A stretch of 64,000 nucleotides of DNA from Glutamicibacter sp. JC586 (GTDB lineage: Bacteria > Actinomycetota > Actinomycetes > Actinomycetales > Micrococcaceae): the NCBI RefSeq assembly GCF_009805585.1, contig NZ_VHIN01000002.1, forward strand, positions 186,001-250,000, read 5' to 3'. Made by a program: the position numbers and the translations under genes. The notes under the pieces were generated by a model. The model was not told the DNA's origin, did no database searches, and saw nothing but the letters and a program-made list of their open reading frames with translations. The stretch's first letter is position 1. Every line of letters begins with the position of its first letter. Positions 18,866-28,079 of this stretch are shown one piece after another.

Positions 18866-19803
18866 TGATCGATCTTCCCGATACCACCACTTCCAAGGTG
18901 GCCAAGAAGCTGATTTCTTCACGTCGAACCCATGGCGTGGTGGCACTCTCCCGTGTGCTGACCTTGGTGGTCATCACCCGCGAAGGCTTCGCGGAAAACG
19001 CTATCGAGGCGGCCAACCTGGCTAGTCGCGAGCACCCATGCCGCATCATCGTTGTGGTTCGTGGCAATACCAGCGCAAAGAACCGCCTCGATGTGCAGAT
19101 CCGTGTTGGCGGAGACGCCGGTGCATCCGAAGTTATCGTCATGCGTACCTTTGGTCCAGACGTTGTAGCCGATGAAGCACTGATCTCAGCCTTGCTTCTG
19201 CCAGATGCACCGATCGTGGCTTGGTGGCCACATGGTGTGCCGAAGGATCCTTACGCGACCGCTTTGGGTAAGTTGGCTCACCGTCGCATTACCGATTCAG
19301 CCGAAGAGTCCGATCCGGTCTCCTCGCTATACGGCCGTGCATCCAGCTACCAAGCCGGCGATACCGACCTAGCTTGGACCCGCCTGACCTACTGGCGCGG
19401 ACAGCTGGCGAGCATCATCGATTTGGTGGGCACCGAGGATCTGACCAGCGTCACCGTGAAGGGCGCAGAGAATTCGCCATCCACCGCGTTACTGGCCGCT
19501 TGGCTGACCATGACCCTCAATGTCCCGGTCGCCATTGCTGCAGATAACACCACCGGTGGCCTCTCCAGCGTGCGGCTGAGCCGTGAATCCGGCGATGTTG
19601 AGCTTTCGCGTCCTTCCGGCGCGGTAGCTCATCTGTACCTGCCAGGTTCAGCTCCTCAGCGCATTTCGCTGCCACGCCGGTCGGTCGCCGACTGCTTGGC
19701 CGAAGAAATGCGTCGCTTGGATGCTGACGAGGTCTTTGGTGACGTGATCACCAAGGGACTGGAAATGACTCAGCTCAGGAGCGTTGTTCCCAGTGATCGC
19801 TAG
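18862..19803 (+). CDS. opcA: OpcA, assembly/activity factor of glucose-6-phosphate dehydrogenase
   Basis: The protein begins MMIDLPDTTTSKVAKKLISS and contains DAPIVAWWPHGVPKDP and SSLYGRASSYQAGDTDLAWTR-like segments typical of OpcA. OpcA supports Zwf oligomerisation and activity in cyanobacteria and Actinobacteria. ATG 18862 forms an ATGA overlap with zwf and gives 313 residues; GTG 18850 is possible but sits only two bases from the GGAAGG site. It has no known catalytic residues. Confidence 0.93.
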   Translation: MMIDLPDTTTSKVAKKLISSRRTHGVVALSRVLTLVVITREGFAENAIEAANLASREHPCRIIVVVRGNTSAKNRLDVQIRVGGDAGASEVIVMRTFGPDVVADEALISALLLPDAPIVAWWPHGVPKDPYATALGKLAHRRITDSAEESDPVSSLYGRASSYQAGDTDLAWTRLTYWRGQLASIIDLVGTEDLTSVTVKGAENSPSTALLAAWLTMTLNVPVAIAADNTTGGLSSVRLSRESGDVELSRPSGAVAHLYLPGSAPQRISLPRRSVADCLAEEMRRLDADEVFGDVITKGLEMTQLRSVVPSDR

Positions 19804-20533
19804 GCAAATCACCATTCATGACGATGTCTCGGCGACCGCTCATGCCATCGCTGCTCGGCTGATCACCTCGATCACCGATGCGGTCAGTGCACGCGGGGTG
19901 GCCCACATCGTGGTTACCGGTGGCACCCTAGGCATCGCGGCACTGGTAGCTGTGGCGCAGAACCCAGCCAAAGCTTCGGTGAACTGGTCTGCAGTGCACT
20001 TCTGGTGGGGTGATGAGCGTTTTGTCGCTGCCGACAGTGCGGATCGCAACGTACTCCAGGCCGAGCCACTGTTTGCAGCGCTGGATGAGTTGGGGCTGGA
20101 CCGTGCCACCGTGCACGCTATGGGCTCCACTGATCAGTACGAAACCGCTGAAGAGGCAGCAGTTGCCTACACGCGGTTGCTAGCCGCCGAAGCCTCCGTA
20201 GGAGCTGCTTCTCCGGTGTTCGATGTTTTGATGTTGGGCATGGGTCCAGACTCACATGTCGCCTCGCTGTTCCCGAACCACACCCGTTCGGATGAGCTTG
20301 GTGCCATTGCGGTTCACGACTCCCCCAAGCCACCACCGCATCGTGTCTCACTGACCATGGGCACCATCAATACCGCGCGTGAAGTGTGGCTGATTGTTGC
20401 TGGCGCAGATAAGGCCCCCGCCTTGGCTGCCGCAGCCCATGAGGTCAACGAAGTTGCTGTGCCGGCTAGCGCCGTGCGTGGCACCGAAGCAACTCGGTGG
20501 ATCGTGGATCGAGCAGCCTCCACGCTGCTCTAA
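19793..20533 (+). CDS. pgl: 6-phosphogluconolactonase
   Basis: Pgl hydrolyses 6-phosphogluconolactone, the second oxidative pentose-phosphate step. The sugar-phosphate isomerase-like fold shows HIVVTGGTLGIAAL, VHFWWGDERFVAADSADRN and LMLGMGPDSHVASLFPNH, then KPPPHRVSLTMGTINTA. The GTG at 19793 has AGGAG twelve bases upstream; the TTG at 19784 is too close to that site. It overlaps opcA by 11 bases and ends the operon before a strong terminator. The usual GGST motif reads GGTL. Confidence 0.92.
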   Translation: MIARQITIHDDVSATAHAIAARLITSITDAVSARGVAHIVVTGGTLGIAALVAVAQNPAKASVNWSAVHFWWGDERFVAADSADRNVLQAEPLFAALDELGLDRATVHAMGSTDQYETAEEAAVAYTRLLAAEASVGAASPVFDVLMLGMGPDSHVASLFPNHTRSDELGAIAVHDSPKPPPHRVSLTMGTINTAREVWLIVAGADKAPALAAAAHEVNEVAVPASAVRGTEATRWIVDRAASTLL

Positions 20534-20544
20534 CTGATAGGCTC

Positions 20545-20584
20545 AGGCCGGCGTGGTGAACCCATTGGTTCACCACGCCGGCCT
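20545..20584 (+). terminator. Terminator of the tkt-pgl operon
   Basis: A perfect 18-bp stem (20545-20562 and 20567-20584) with a 4-base loop lies 12 bases after the pgl stop. Confidence 0.85.
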
Positions 20585-20615
20585 TTGCCCTAACCATTAG
20601 ATTTCTAGAGGAAAA

Positions 20616-21581
20616 ATGTCTGATCTTAGCTCCCTGCTCAGAGTCACCGTCATCGGTGCCGGTGTCATAGGCCTATCCACCGCCTACGAACTAGCCTCAC
20701 ACGGTCACAAAGTCACCGTGGTGAGCGATCAAGAACCTCTCCAGACTGTTTCGGCGGTCTCCGCAGCTATTTGGTTCCCCTACCATTCCGAGAACTCCCC
20801 TGCCGCAGATCTTCTCCTTGCACACACCCTGGAACGTTTTGAAGCCTTGTCGCTGATCCCAGAGACCGGTGTTGACCTACGCTTCGGAATGGACATTGAA
20901 CGACGTACGGATGCTGATCGGTCCTGGACTAGGCACGTCGCCGATGCCACAGTCGTAGACCCACAGCTCTTGCCTGAGGGCGCTCTTTCTGCCACCAGTG
21001 GCACTGTTCCGGTGATTACCATGCCCACATATCTGGGCTGGTTGCAAAACCAATGCCGACAGCTGGGCGTAAAGTTTGAGCAGCGCACCATCACCTCCAT
21101 CGACGAACTTGCCGCCGAAGCTGACACGGTTGTGCTGGCCGCCGGAATCCGTGGAGGGGAATTACTCGGAGATGATGAGACCGTCTACCCGATTCGAGGC
21201 CAAGTGATCCGGTTGGCGAACACCGCAGGTCTTCATGAATGGCTCAGTGACGACGATCATCCACTGGGAGTTTCCTACATCATTCCACGTCGCGAGGACA
21301 TCATCGTTGGTGGAACGGACGTTGATTACGACACCAACCTGAAGGTGGACGAACAAATCGCCACCGACATGCTCAGCCGAGCTATCTCCATGGTTCCCGA
21401 ATTAGCCCAGTGCGAAGTTCTCGAACACAAGGTTGGTTTGCGTCCTGCGCGTGAAACTGTCCGATTAGAGCGAATTTCGGCCCATGAAGTCCCCGTCATC
21501 GCCGCCTACGGGCACGGCGGAGGTGGCGTCACGATGTCTTGGGGCACAGCTAGACGTGTTCTGGAATTACTAGAGGCTTAA
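20616..21581 (+). CDS. D-amino-acid oxidase
   Basis: This FAD flavoprotein of the DAO family oxidatively deaminates D-amino acids to keto acids, ammonia and hydrogen peroxide. The N-terminal Rossmann motif is VIGAGVIGLSTAYELASHGH. The VSAAIWFPYHSE segment, the substrate-arginine region GLRPARETVRLERI and the C-terminal YGHGGGGVTMSWGTARR are typical of D-amino-acid oxidase rather than D-aspartate dehydrogenase. At 321 residues it has the size of the short bacterial enzyme known from Arthrobacter protophormiae. There is no peroxisomal signal. It is a single gene between terminators, so the substrate range cannot be guessed from neighbours. Confidence 0.9.
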   Translation: MSDLSSLLRVTVIGAGVIGLSTAYELASHGHKVTVVSDQEPLQTVSAVSAAIWFPYHSENSPAADLLLAHTLERFEALSLIPETGVDLRFGMDIERRTDADRSWTRHVADATVVDPQLLPEGALSATSGTVPVITMPTYLGWLQNQCRQLGVKFEQRTITSIDELAAEADTVVLAAGIRGGELLGDDETVYPIRGQVIRLANTAGLHEWLSDDDHPLGVSYIIPRREDIIVGGTDVDYDTNLKVDEQIATDMLSRAISMVPELAQCEVLEHKVGLRPARETVRLERISAHEVPVIAAYGHGGGGVTMSWGTARRVLELLEA

Positions 21582-22009
21582 CTCAGTTTTCTGAAACCCT
21601 AAATTCACCTGAATTCTAGATAAACCCTTCTTTGACGGTGGCTAAATCGTCGCCGTCGGGCACATCATTATTGTTCCGGACATTGCCCCATACACCTGTT
21701 CCGTGTGCAGCCTTACGCCGTATTCATCGCGGTAAAGGCTGCACAACGAAATCGACAATTTCTCAAATTTACGCGCTCGTTCCAAGGATTGCTTTAAAGT
21801 ATCCGCCTTGGCCAACGGCGCGTTTTTGCTGTTCTCTTCCGGATTTATACCGTCAACAATGGAGAGATTTTTGGGTCTATTTCTCGGCGTCACCTTTGAT
21901 GACGCATTGATGTAACCATCGAAGACAGACCGCAGGCCATAGAGTAATCTCACATTTAATGCACGACCACTCGAATCCGATGCATCACTTTAGTCATTGA
22001 GGGCAACAA
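21582..22009. other. Intergenic region between D-amino-acid oxidase and glgP
   Basis: This 428-base gap is AT-richer than its flanks. It holds the hairpin listed at 21704-21745 and should carry the glgP promoter. GAGGG lies just before the glgP ATG. A reading frame on the minus strand (21642-21953) has no ribosome-binding site and no recognised domain, so it is not called. Confidence 0.5.
21704..21745. terminator. Imperfect hairpin after D-amino-acid oxidase gene
   Basis: TGTGCAGCCTT (21704-21714) pairs perfectly with AAGGCTGCACA (21735-21745), and part of the loop can extend the stem past a one-base bulge. It lies about 120 bases after the DAO stop, so it could be that gene's terminator or a leader structure of glgP. 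Confidence 0.4.
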
Positions 22010-24439
22010 ATGTCGCAATCATTCGATACCCGAAAACTGAACGCTAATGAAACAGTGAATTCTGCCCCAGCGTTTCGTCAGGCCTTGCTTCGTCATTTGC
22101 AGTACACCGTGGGCAAGAGCCCGCAAAAGGCATCTATTTTTGACTGGCGCATGGCCCTTTCACATACCGTCCGTGATTATGCCGTAGACCCTTGGTTCGA
22201 TGCCACACGTCGCACGTGGGACGAAGACCGCAAACGGGTCTACTACCTCTCGATGGAATTTCTCATCGGTCGCTTGCTGGAAGATCAAGCGATCAACCTA
22301 GGGTTGCGCGATGTCATCGTGCGAGTTCTCTCTGAATTTGGTTTGAGCTTCGCGGACATCGCCGAAGGTGAACCCGATGCCGCGTTGGGCAATGGTGGAT
22401 TGGGGCGTTTGGCCGCTTGCTACTTGGATTCCATGTCCACCGTAGGTTGCCCTGCCTATGGCTACGGGCTGCGCTACGAGCACGGTCTTTTCCGCCAGCA
22501 TTTTGAGCATGGACGGCAGATCGAAACCCCCGAAAATTGGTTGGCCACGGATAACCCTTGGGATTTCAACCGTCCCGAGGCCGCCTACAACGTTGGTTTT
22601 GGCGGCGGACTGGCCGAGCAGGACGGTACTTCGATTTGGACTCCAGGTTCCAAGGTAATCGCTTCAGCCCACGACACCCCAGTGGTTGGCTACGCAGGCC
22701 AATGGGCCAATACTCTTCGCCTCTGGGCAGCAATGCCAAGCGCAGACTTGTTCGACTTAAATCGCTTTAACGCTGGCGACTTCGCTGCAGCCTCTGAGCC
22801 AGAGGCCCTAGCCAGAAGCCTCAGCCGGGTACTTTATCCCAATGACACCACTGAAGGTGGCAAGGAACTTCGACTCTCACAGGAGTACTTCCTGACCTCG
22901 GCTTCGGTTCAAGATATCCTGCGCCGCTACCTCGCTGGGCACGAGAATCTACTCAAGCTTCCAGAGTTTGTCGCCATTCAGATGAACGACACCCACCCGG
23001 CAATTGCTGGCCCTGAGCTGATTCGCTTATTGGTAGACGAGCACAAGATGGACTTCGACACCTCGGTTTCCACTGTTACCGACGTCTTGGGCTATACCAA
23101 CCACACGCTGCTGCCCGAGGCGTTAGAACGATGGAGCGTGGGGTTGATGCGCAAGGTCCTACCGCGCCACCTGCAGATTATTGAAACGCTAGACACCCAG
23201 TTCATCGAGCTACAGGGGGCGAAGGAAAATCCTGTTCGCCTGATCAACAATGATCAGGTCAGCATGGGTGACCTAGCCTTCACCACCAGCCACAAGATCA
23301 ATGGGGTCTCGGCCCTGCACACCGAACTGGTCAGTCAAGACCTCTTTCCAGTTCACAACGAATTGCATCCCGGGCGCATCGTGAACATCACCAACGGCAT
23401 CACCCCGCGTCGCTGGCTGAAACTGGCCAACCCGGCCTTGGCCTCTCTCATTACCGACACCATAGGCGCCGGATGGGAAACGGATCTGGAACGTCTTCGC
23501 GAGTTGGAACCGTACGCCAATGACTCTGCGTTCCGCGAGGCCTTCGGCCGGAGCAAGGCCGCTGCCAAAGAACACTTCATTCAATGGCTCGCCAAGGAAC
23601 ATGGCATCCAGTTACCGGCCGAGGCTTTATTTGATGCCCAAGTGAAACGCTTACATGAATACAAGCGCCAACTACTCAACATCTTATGGACCATCGCTCA
23701 CTATCAACGGATCAAACGCGACCCGCAGGCAGGGTGGGTCCCCCGGGTTAAGATCTTAGGCGGAAAGGCGGCACCGAGCTATCACATGGCCAAACTGATC
23801 ATTCAGCTCATCAACGACGTGGCCGAGGTAGTTAACAACGATCCGGAAACACAGCACCTGTTGCGCGTTGTTTATCCTCCAAACTATGGGGTCTCCATGG
23901 CAGAAAAGCTGATCCCCGCCGCGGATCTCTCCGAACAAATTTCCACCGCTGGAATGGAGGCCTCTGGTACTGGAAATATGAAGTTTGCGCTCAACGGAGC
24001 GCTGACCATTGGAACCCTAGACGGGGCAAATGTTGAAATCCGCGAACAAGTCGGGGCCGAGAACTTCTTCCTCTTCGGCCTGAGTACCGAACAGGTTGCG
24101 CAGCGAAGAGCTCAAGAAGGCCATGCTCGTACAGCGTTGGAAGCCAGCCAAACCTTGCGTGATGTGCTGCAGGCAATCGCAGAGGGTACTTTCAGCCCCG
24201 ATGACCACCACCGTTATGACGGTTTGCTCGATGCCATGTGGAACAGTGACTGGTTCTTGGTGGCCTCAGATTTTGAGGATTACGACCGGGCGCAAACCGA
24301 GGTCGCCGAATGCTACGCGGATGCTGAACGTTGGCAACGCATGGCGATTCTTAACGTCGCACGCATGGGGTATTTCAGTTCTGACCGCTCGATTCGTCAG
24401 TACATGAATCAAATTTGGGATGTCGAATCTGCTCTGTAA
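22010..24439 (+). CDS. glgP: Glycogen/starch phosphorylase
   Basis: GlgP releases glucose-1-phosphate from the non-reducing ends of glycogen. The 809-residue protein is the classic GT35 size. The pyridoxal-phosphate lysine is in GTGNMKFALNGALTIG, and the N-terminal part has YYLSMEFLIGRLLEDQ and ALGNGGLGRLAACYLDSM. The ATG is preceded by GAGGG. It heads the glg operon and sits 110 bases upstream of glgB, where a palindrome may give separate control. The long GT35 form resembles the proteobacterial enzyme. Confidence 0.96.
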   Translation: MSQSFDTRKLNANETVNSAPAFRQALLRHLQYTVGKSPQKASIFDWRMALSHTVRDYAVDPWFDATRRTWDEDRKRVYYLSMEFLIGRLLEDQAINLGLRDVIVRVLSEFGLSFADIAEGEPDAALGNGGLGRLAACYLDSMSTVGCPAYGYGLRYEHGLFRQHFEHGRQIETPENWLATDNPWDFNRPEAAYNVGFGGGLAEQDGTSIWTPGSKVIASAHDTPVVGYAGQWANTLRLWAAMPSADLFDLNRFNAGDFAAASEPEALARSLSRVLYPNDTTEGGKELRLSQEYFLTSASVQDILRRYLAGHENLLKLPEFVAIQMNDTHPAIAGPELIRLLVDEHKMDFDTSVSTVTDVLGYTNHTLLPEALERWSVGLMRKVLPRHLQIIETLDTQFIELQGAKENPVRLINNDQVSMGDLAFTTSHKINGVSALHTELVSQDLFPVHNELHPGRIVNITNGITPRRWLKLANPALASLITDTIGAGWETDLERLRELEPYANDSAFREAFGRSKAAAKEHFIQWLAKEHGIQLPAEALFDAQVKRLHEYKRQLLNILWTIAHYQRIKRDPQAGWVPRVKILGGKAAPSYHMAKLIIQLINDVAEVVNNDPETQHLLRVVYPPNYGVSMAEKLIPAADLSEQISTAGMEASGTGNMKFALNGALTIGTLDGANVEIREQVGAENFFLFGLSTEQVAQRRAQEGHARTALEASQTLRDVLQAIAEGTFSPDDHHRYDGLLDAMWNSDWFLVASDFEDYDRAQTEVAECYADAERWQRMAILNVARMGYFSSDRSIRQYMNQIWDVESAL

Positions 24440-24482
24440 GTCGAAGCGGTCGTTCACACTAAGTCATACTGCCATGAGCTGC

Positions 24483-24498
24483 GTCATGTTAACGTGAC
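24483..24498. promoter_or_regulatory. Imperfect 16-bp palindrome between glgP and glgB
   Basis: GTCATGTTAACGTGAC is symmetric except for one base pair and has the GTTAAC centre common in operators. It lies about 50 bases before glgB. It is a candidate operator for a sugar-responsive regulator, based on symmetry and position only. Confidence 0.4.
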
Positions 24499-24549
24499 CT
24501 AAATCTTATTGTGCTTGGATGAGATCAAATGACGAGGCAAGGAGCCGAG

Positions 24550-26742
24550 GTGCCAAAAGAGGACTGCATCACTGCGATACTGGGCCCCCAACAGGTTAGC
24601 TTGTTGGCCCGGGGAGAGCACCCTGATCCCTTTGCTGCGCTGGGCCCAACTGCAGACGGAGCGCATGTAGTTCTCCGCTTCCCAGGGGCCGAGCAAGTAT
24701 GGCTGTTTAACAAGACTGACCAGGTGAAGGCCACCGCTCATCCAGCGGATCCCGTAGTCTTCGTTGCGGCGTTCCTGCCTTACTATCGGATCCGCATCCA
24801 ATGGGCGTCCGGATACGTTGAAGAACGCGAAGACCCCTACCGCTTTGGACCGGTCATTGGCCAGTTCGATGAACATCTGATCGGTGAAGGTGAGCACCAC
24901 GGCCTCTGGAAGGCGCTGGGTGCTCACCTGATCACCCACGAAGACATCGCCGGCGTACACTTCGCCCTGTGGGCACCAAACGCTCAACGTGTTTCAGTTC
25001 TAGGCGACTTTAACGGCTGGAATGGCACCGTGCACCCAATGCGCTCACGCGGTGCCACTGGGGTCTGGGAGATCTTCCTGCCCGGGCTTGAGGAAGGCAC
25101 CGTCTACAAATACGAGATCCTTGGCGCCAACGGCGAGGTGTTGCCGCTGAAGGCGGACCCGGTCGGCTTCGGCTCCGAGCTCGCGCCGGCAAATGGTTCA
25201 GTGGTTCGCCCATTGGGCACCCATAAATGGAACGATCAGCAATGGGTCACCGAACGAGCACAGATCAATGCCGTCGATGCTCCCGTCAGCATCTACGAGG
25301 TGCATTTGGGGTCTTGGCGCAGACTCGCCGAAAACAATCGGTCTCTGAGCTACCTTGAGCTAGCTCAGGAACTCGTCGACTACGCCGCCGACATGGGCTT
25401 CACCCATACTGAAGTACTCCCGGTCACCGAGCACCCCTTTGACGGGTCCTGGGGTTACCAGCCGATCGGGCTCTTCGCACCGACCGTTCGTTATGGCACA
25501 CCACAAGAATTTGCCGCCTTTGTTGACGCCGCCCATGCGCGCGGTCTCGGGGTGATCGCGGACTGGGTTCCGGGACACTTCCCCACCGACGAACATGGTC
25601 TGGGCCGGTTCGACGGTACCGCGCTATACGAGCATCAAGATCCTCGCGAAGGCTTTCACCCGGACTGGAACACGCTGATCTATAACTATGGGCGCCCTGA
25701 AGTCCGCAATTATCTTGTGGCCAATGCGCTGTATTGGCTGGAGGAATACCACCTGGACGGGCTGCGCGTGGATGCTGTCGCCTCGATGATCAACCGCGAC
25801 TACTCGCGAGCGGAAGGTGAATGGGTCGCCAACAAGGATGGCGGGAAAGAGAACTACGAAGCCCTGGAATTCTTGAAGCAGACCAATGTGGCTAGCTATG
25901 CGCAGCATCCCGGCATCGCAATGATCGCCGAAGATTCCACCGCCTACCCCGGTGTCACCCGCCCGGTAGATGCCGGAGGCCTAGGTTTCGGCTTCAAGTG
26001 GAACCTAGGCTGGATGAATGACTCGCTGGAGTACTTCGGCAAGGATCCGGTCTACCGCAAGCACCACCACAATCAGCTCACCTTCGGCATCACCTATGCC
26101 TTCAGCGAGAATTTCTTGCTCCCGATCAGCCACGATGAGGTCGTGCACGGCAAAGGGTCAATGTATTCACGCATGCCAGGCAACCATGCCGACAAGTTGG
26201 GAAACCTCAAAGCGTTCTACGCTTACATGTGGGGCTACCCCGGCAAGAAACTGTTGTTCATGGGGCAAGAGTTCGGGCAAAAATCCGAATGGAACTACCA
26301 GAGCCAACTGGACTGGGACGTACTGGACGATCCGGGCCACGCCGGGGTTCAAACACTGGTGCGCGATCTGAATACGCTCTATCGTCAACAGCCTGCCTTA
26401 CACCGCAGAGATCATCGCGGCGACGGATTTAGCTGGCTTCTGGTCGATGATGTAGAACACCAGGTGTTCGCATGGCTGCGACGCGGCGAACCAGGCGACG
26501 CCCATGTTGTAGTCATCGTGAATCTCACCCCGGTGGAACGCACTGGCTTCCGCATTGGGTTCCCGGTGCCCGGCCGCTGGATCGAAGCGCTTAATACAGA
26601 CTCCGAGCGTTACCACGGGGCCAATCGCGGTCACGGCGGAGCCGTCGAAACCGAAGCCGTTGCCTGTGGCAACGAAGCCCAATCTGCTCTACTCACACTC
26701 CCACCTTTATCGGCACTCTATTTTGTGGAGGAACAATCATGA
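24550..26742 (+). CDS. glgB: 1,4-alpha-glucan branching enzyme
   Basis: GlgB adds alpha-1,6 branches to the growing glycogen chain. It has an N-terminal domain, a CBM48 domain ([21 protein letters not shown]), and the GH13 barrel with [11 protein letters not shown]-like start, [16 protein letters not shown] (nucleophile Asp), [15 protein letters not shown] (acid Glu) and [18 protein letters not shown] at 24550 has AAGGAG seven bases upstream and gives 730 residues; ATG 24529 is an alternative. It overlaps glgC by four bases. Confidence 0.96.
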   Translation: MPKEDCITAILGPQQVSLLARGEHPDPFAALGPTADGAHVVLRFPGAEQVWLFNKTDQVKATAHPADPVVFVAAFLPYYRIRIQWASGYVEEREDPYRFGPVIGQFDEHLIGEGEHHGLWKALGAHLITHEDIAGVHFALWAPNAQRVSVLGDFNGWNGTVHPMRSRGATGVWEIFLPGLEEGTVYKYEILGANGEVLPLKADPVGFGSELAPANGSVVRPLGTHKWNDQQWVTERAQINAVDAPVSIYEVHLGSWRRLAENNRSLSYLELAQELVDYAADMGFTHTEVLPVTEHPFDGSWGYQPIGLFAPTVRYGTPQEFAAFVDAAHARGLGVIADWVPGHFPTDEHGLGRFDGTALYEHQDPREGFHPDWNTLIYNYGRPEVRNYLVANALYWLEEYHLDGLRVDAVASMINRDYSRAEGEWVANKDGGKENYEALEFLKQTNVASYAQHPGIAMIAEDSTAYPGVTRPVDAGGLGFGFKWNLGWMNDSLEYFGKDPVYRKHHHNQLTFGITYAFSENFLLPISHDEVVHGKGSMYSRMPGNHADKLGNLKAFYAYMWGYPGKKLLFMGQEFGQKSEWNYQSQLDWDVLDDPGHAGVQTLVRDLNTLYRQQPALHRRDHRGDGFSWLLVDDVEHQVFAWLRRGEPGDAHVVVIVNLTPVERTGFRIGFPVPGRWIEALNTDSERYHGANRGHGGAVETEAVACGNEAQSALLTLPPLSALYFVEEQS

Positions 26743-28073
26743 ATATCAATTCCGGTACTCGCGGTGTCACCGGCGCACCTCCGCGCCTCTCAAGCCAAGC
26801 GATGGCCTTTGTTCTCGCTGGCGGACGTGGCAGCCGTCTAGAGGAGCTCACCGATCGCCGTGCCAAACCCGCCGTGCACTTCGGCGGCAAGTCTCGCATT
26901 ATTGATTTCCCACTGTCCAATGCCTATAACTCTGGTGTGCGCAAGATGGCAGTAGCCACCCAGTACAAGGCACACTCCTTGATCCGCCACATGCAACGCG
27001 GATGGAATTTCTTCCGTGCCGAGCGAAATGAATACCTCGATATTCTGCCAGCCAGCCAGCGCGTCCAAGAAAACAAGTGGTACTTGGGTACTGCGGATGC
27101 AGTGACCCAGAATATCGACATCGTTGATGATTATGATGTCGAGTACGTGATCATCTTGGCCGGCGATCACGTCTACAAGATGGACTACGAGATCATGTTG
27201 CGTCAGCACGTGGATACCCGCGCTGACGTCACCATCGGTTGCCTGACAGTACCTCGCGAAGAAGCTACCGGCTTCGGTGTCATGCACGTGAACGAGGCCG
27301 GACGTGTCGTGGATTTCCTCGAGAAACCAGCAGATCCTCCGGGCATGCCAGAAGATCCTTCCATGGCATTGGCTTCCATGGGTATCTACGTCTTCAACTG
27401 GAAGTTCCTGCGTGAACTGTTGCTCGAGGATGCGGAAGAAGCCAACTCCAGCCACGACTTTGGCCACGATCTAATCCCGCACATCGTCAAAAGCGGTAGC
27501 GCCTACGCGCACAAATTCACCGACTCCTGCGTGATGACCGGACTAGAAACCGAACCCTACTGGCGCGATGTGGGCACTATTGATTCCTTCTGGCGAGCCA
27601 ATCTGGATCTAACGGAGGTCGTGCCCTCACTGGACCTCTACGACAATAGTTGGCCTATCTGGACCTATGCGGAGTTGACCCCACCGGCAAAGTTCATCCA
27701 CGACGATGAATCACGACGGGGACAAGCAGTCGAATCGCTGATCTCAGGAAACTGCATCCTTTCCGGCGCCGACGTACATAAGTCCTTGCTGTTCACAGGC
27801 AACCGGGCCCACTCCTTCTCCAAGCTTGATCAGGTAGTGTCACTGCCCAACGTAGATGTGGGTCGCAACGCGGATCTGACAAAGTGCGTGATTGACAGCC
27901 GAGTGCGCATTCCAGAGGGTTTGGTCGTCGGTCAGGACCCCGTGGAAGATTCTAAGTGGTTCCGACGTACCGCCTCTGGTGTCGTACTCATTACCCAACC
28001 CATGCTGGACCAACGAGCTGCAGTACTCGCTGGCGATCTGAAACTCAACCCTGAACAATTGGAGGGGAAGTAA
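26739..28073 (+). CDS. glgC: Glucose-1-phosphate adenylyltransferase (ADP-glucose pyrophosphorylase)
   Basis: GlgC makes ADP-glucose, the committed and usually allosterically controlled step of glycogen synthesis. The 444-residue protein has [56 protein letters not shown] and [19 protein letters not shown]. It looks like Agrobacterium and enterobacterial GlgC, with the [11 protein letters not shown] loop, rather than the shorter actinobacterial form. GGAGG precedes the ATG, which overlaps the glgB stop. Confidence 0.96.
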   Translation: MNINSGTRGVTGAPPRLSSQAMAFVLAGGRGSRLEELTDRRAKPAVHFGGKSRIIDFPLSNAYNSGVRKMAVATQYKAHSLIRHMQRGWNFFRAERNEYLDILPASQRVQENKWYLGTADAVTQNIDIVDDYDVEYVIILAGDHVYKMDYEIMLRQHVDTRADVTIGCLTVPREEATGFGVMHVNEAGRVVDFLEKPADPPGMPEDPSMALASMGIYVFNWKFLRELLLEDAEEANSSHDFGHDLIPHIVKSGSAYAHKFTDSCVMTGLETEPYWRDVGTIDSFWRANLDLTEVVPSLDLYDNSWPIWTYAELTPPAKFIHDDESRRGQAVESLISGNCILSGADVHKSLLFTGNRAHSFSKLDQVVSLPNVDVGRNADLTKCVIDSRVRIPEGLVVGQDPVEDSKWFRRTASGVVLITQPMLDQRAAVLAGDLKLNPEQLEGK

Positions 28074-28079
28074 GCGCCC

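Noticed and set aside
21642-21953. Minus-strand frame between DAO and glgP (103 codons)
   Set aside because: It has a GTG start without a ribosome-binding site, no recognisable domain, and it overlaps the hairpin at 21704-21745. I treat it as non-coding.
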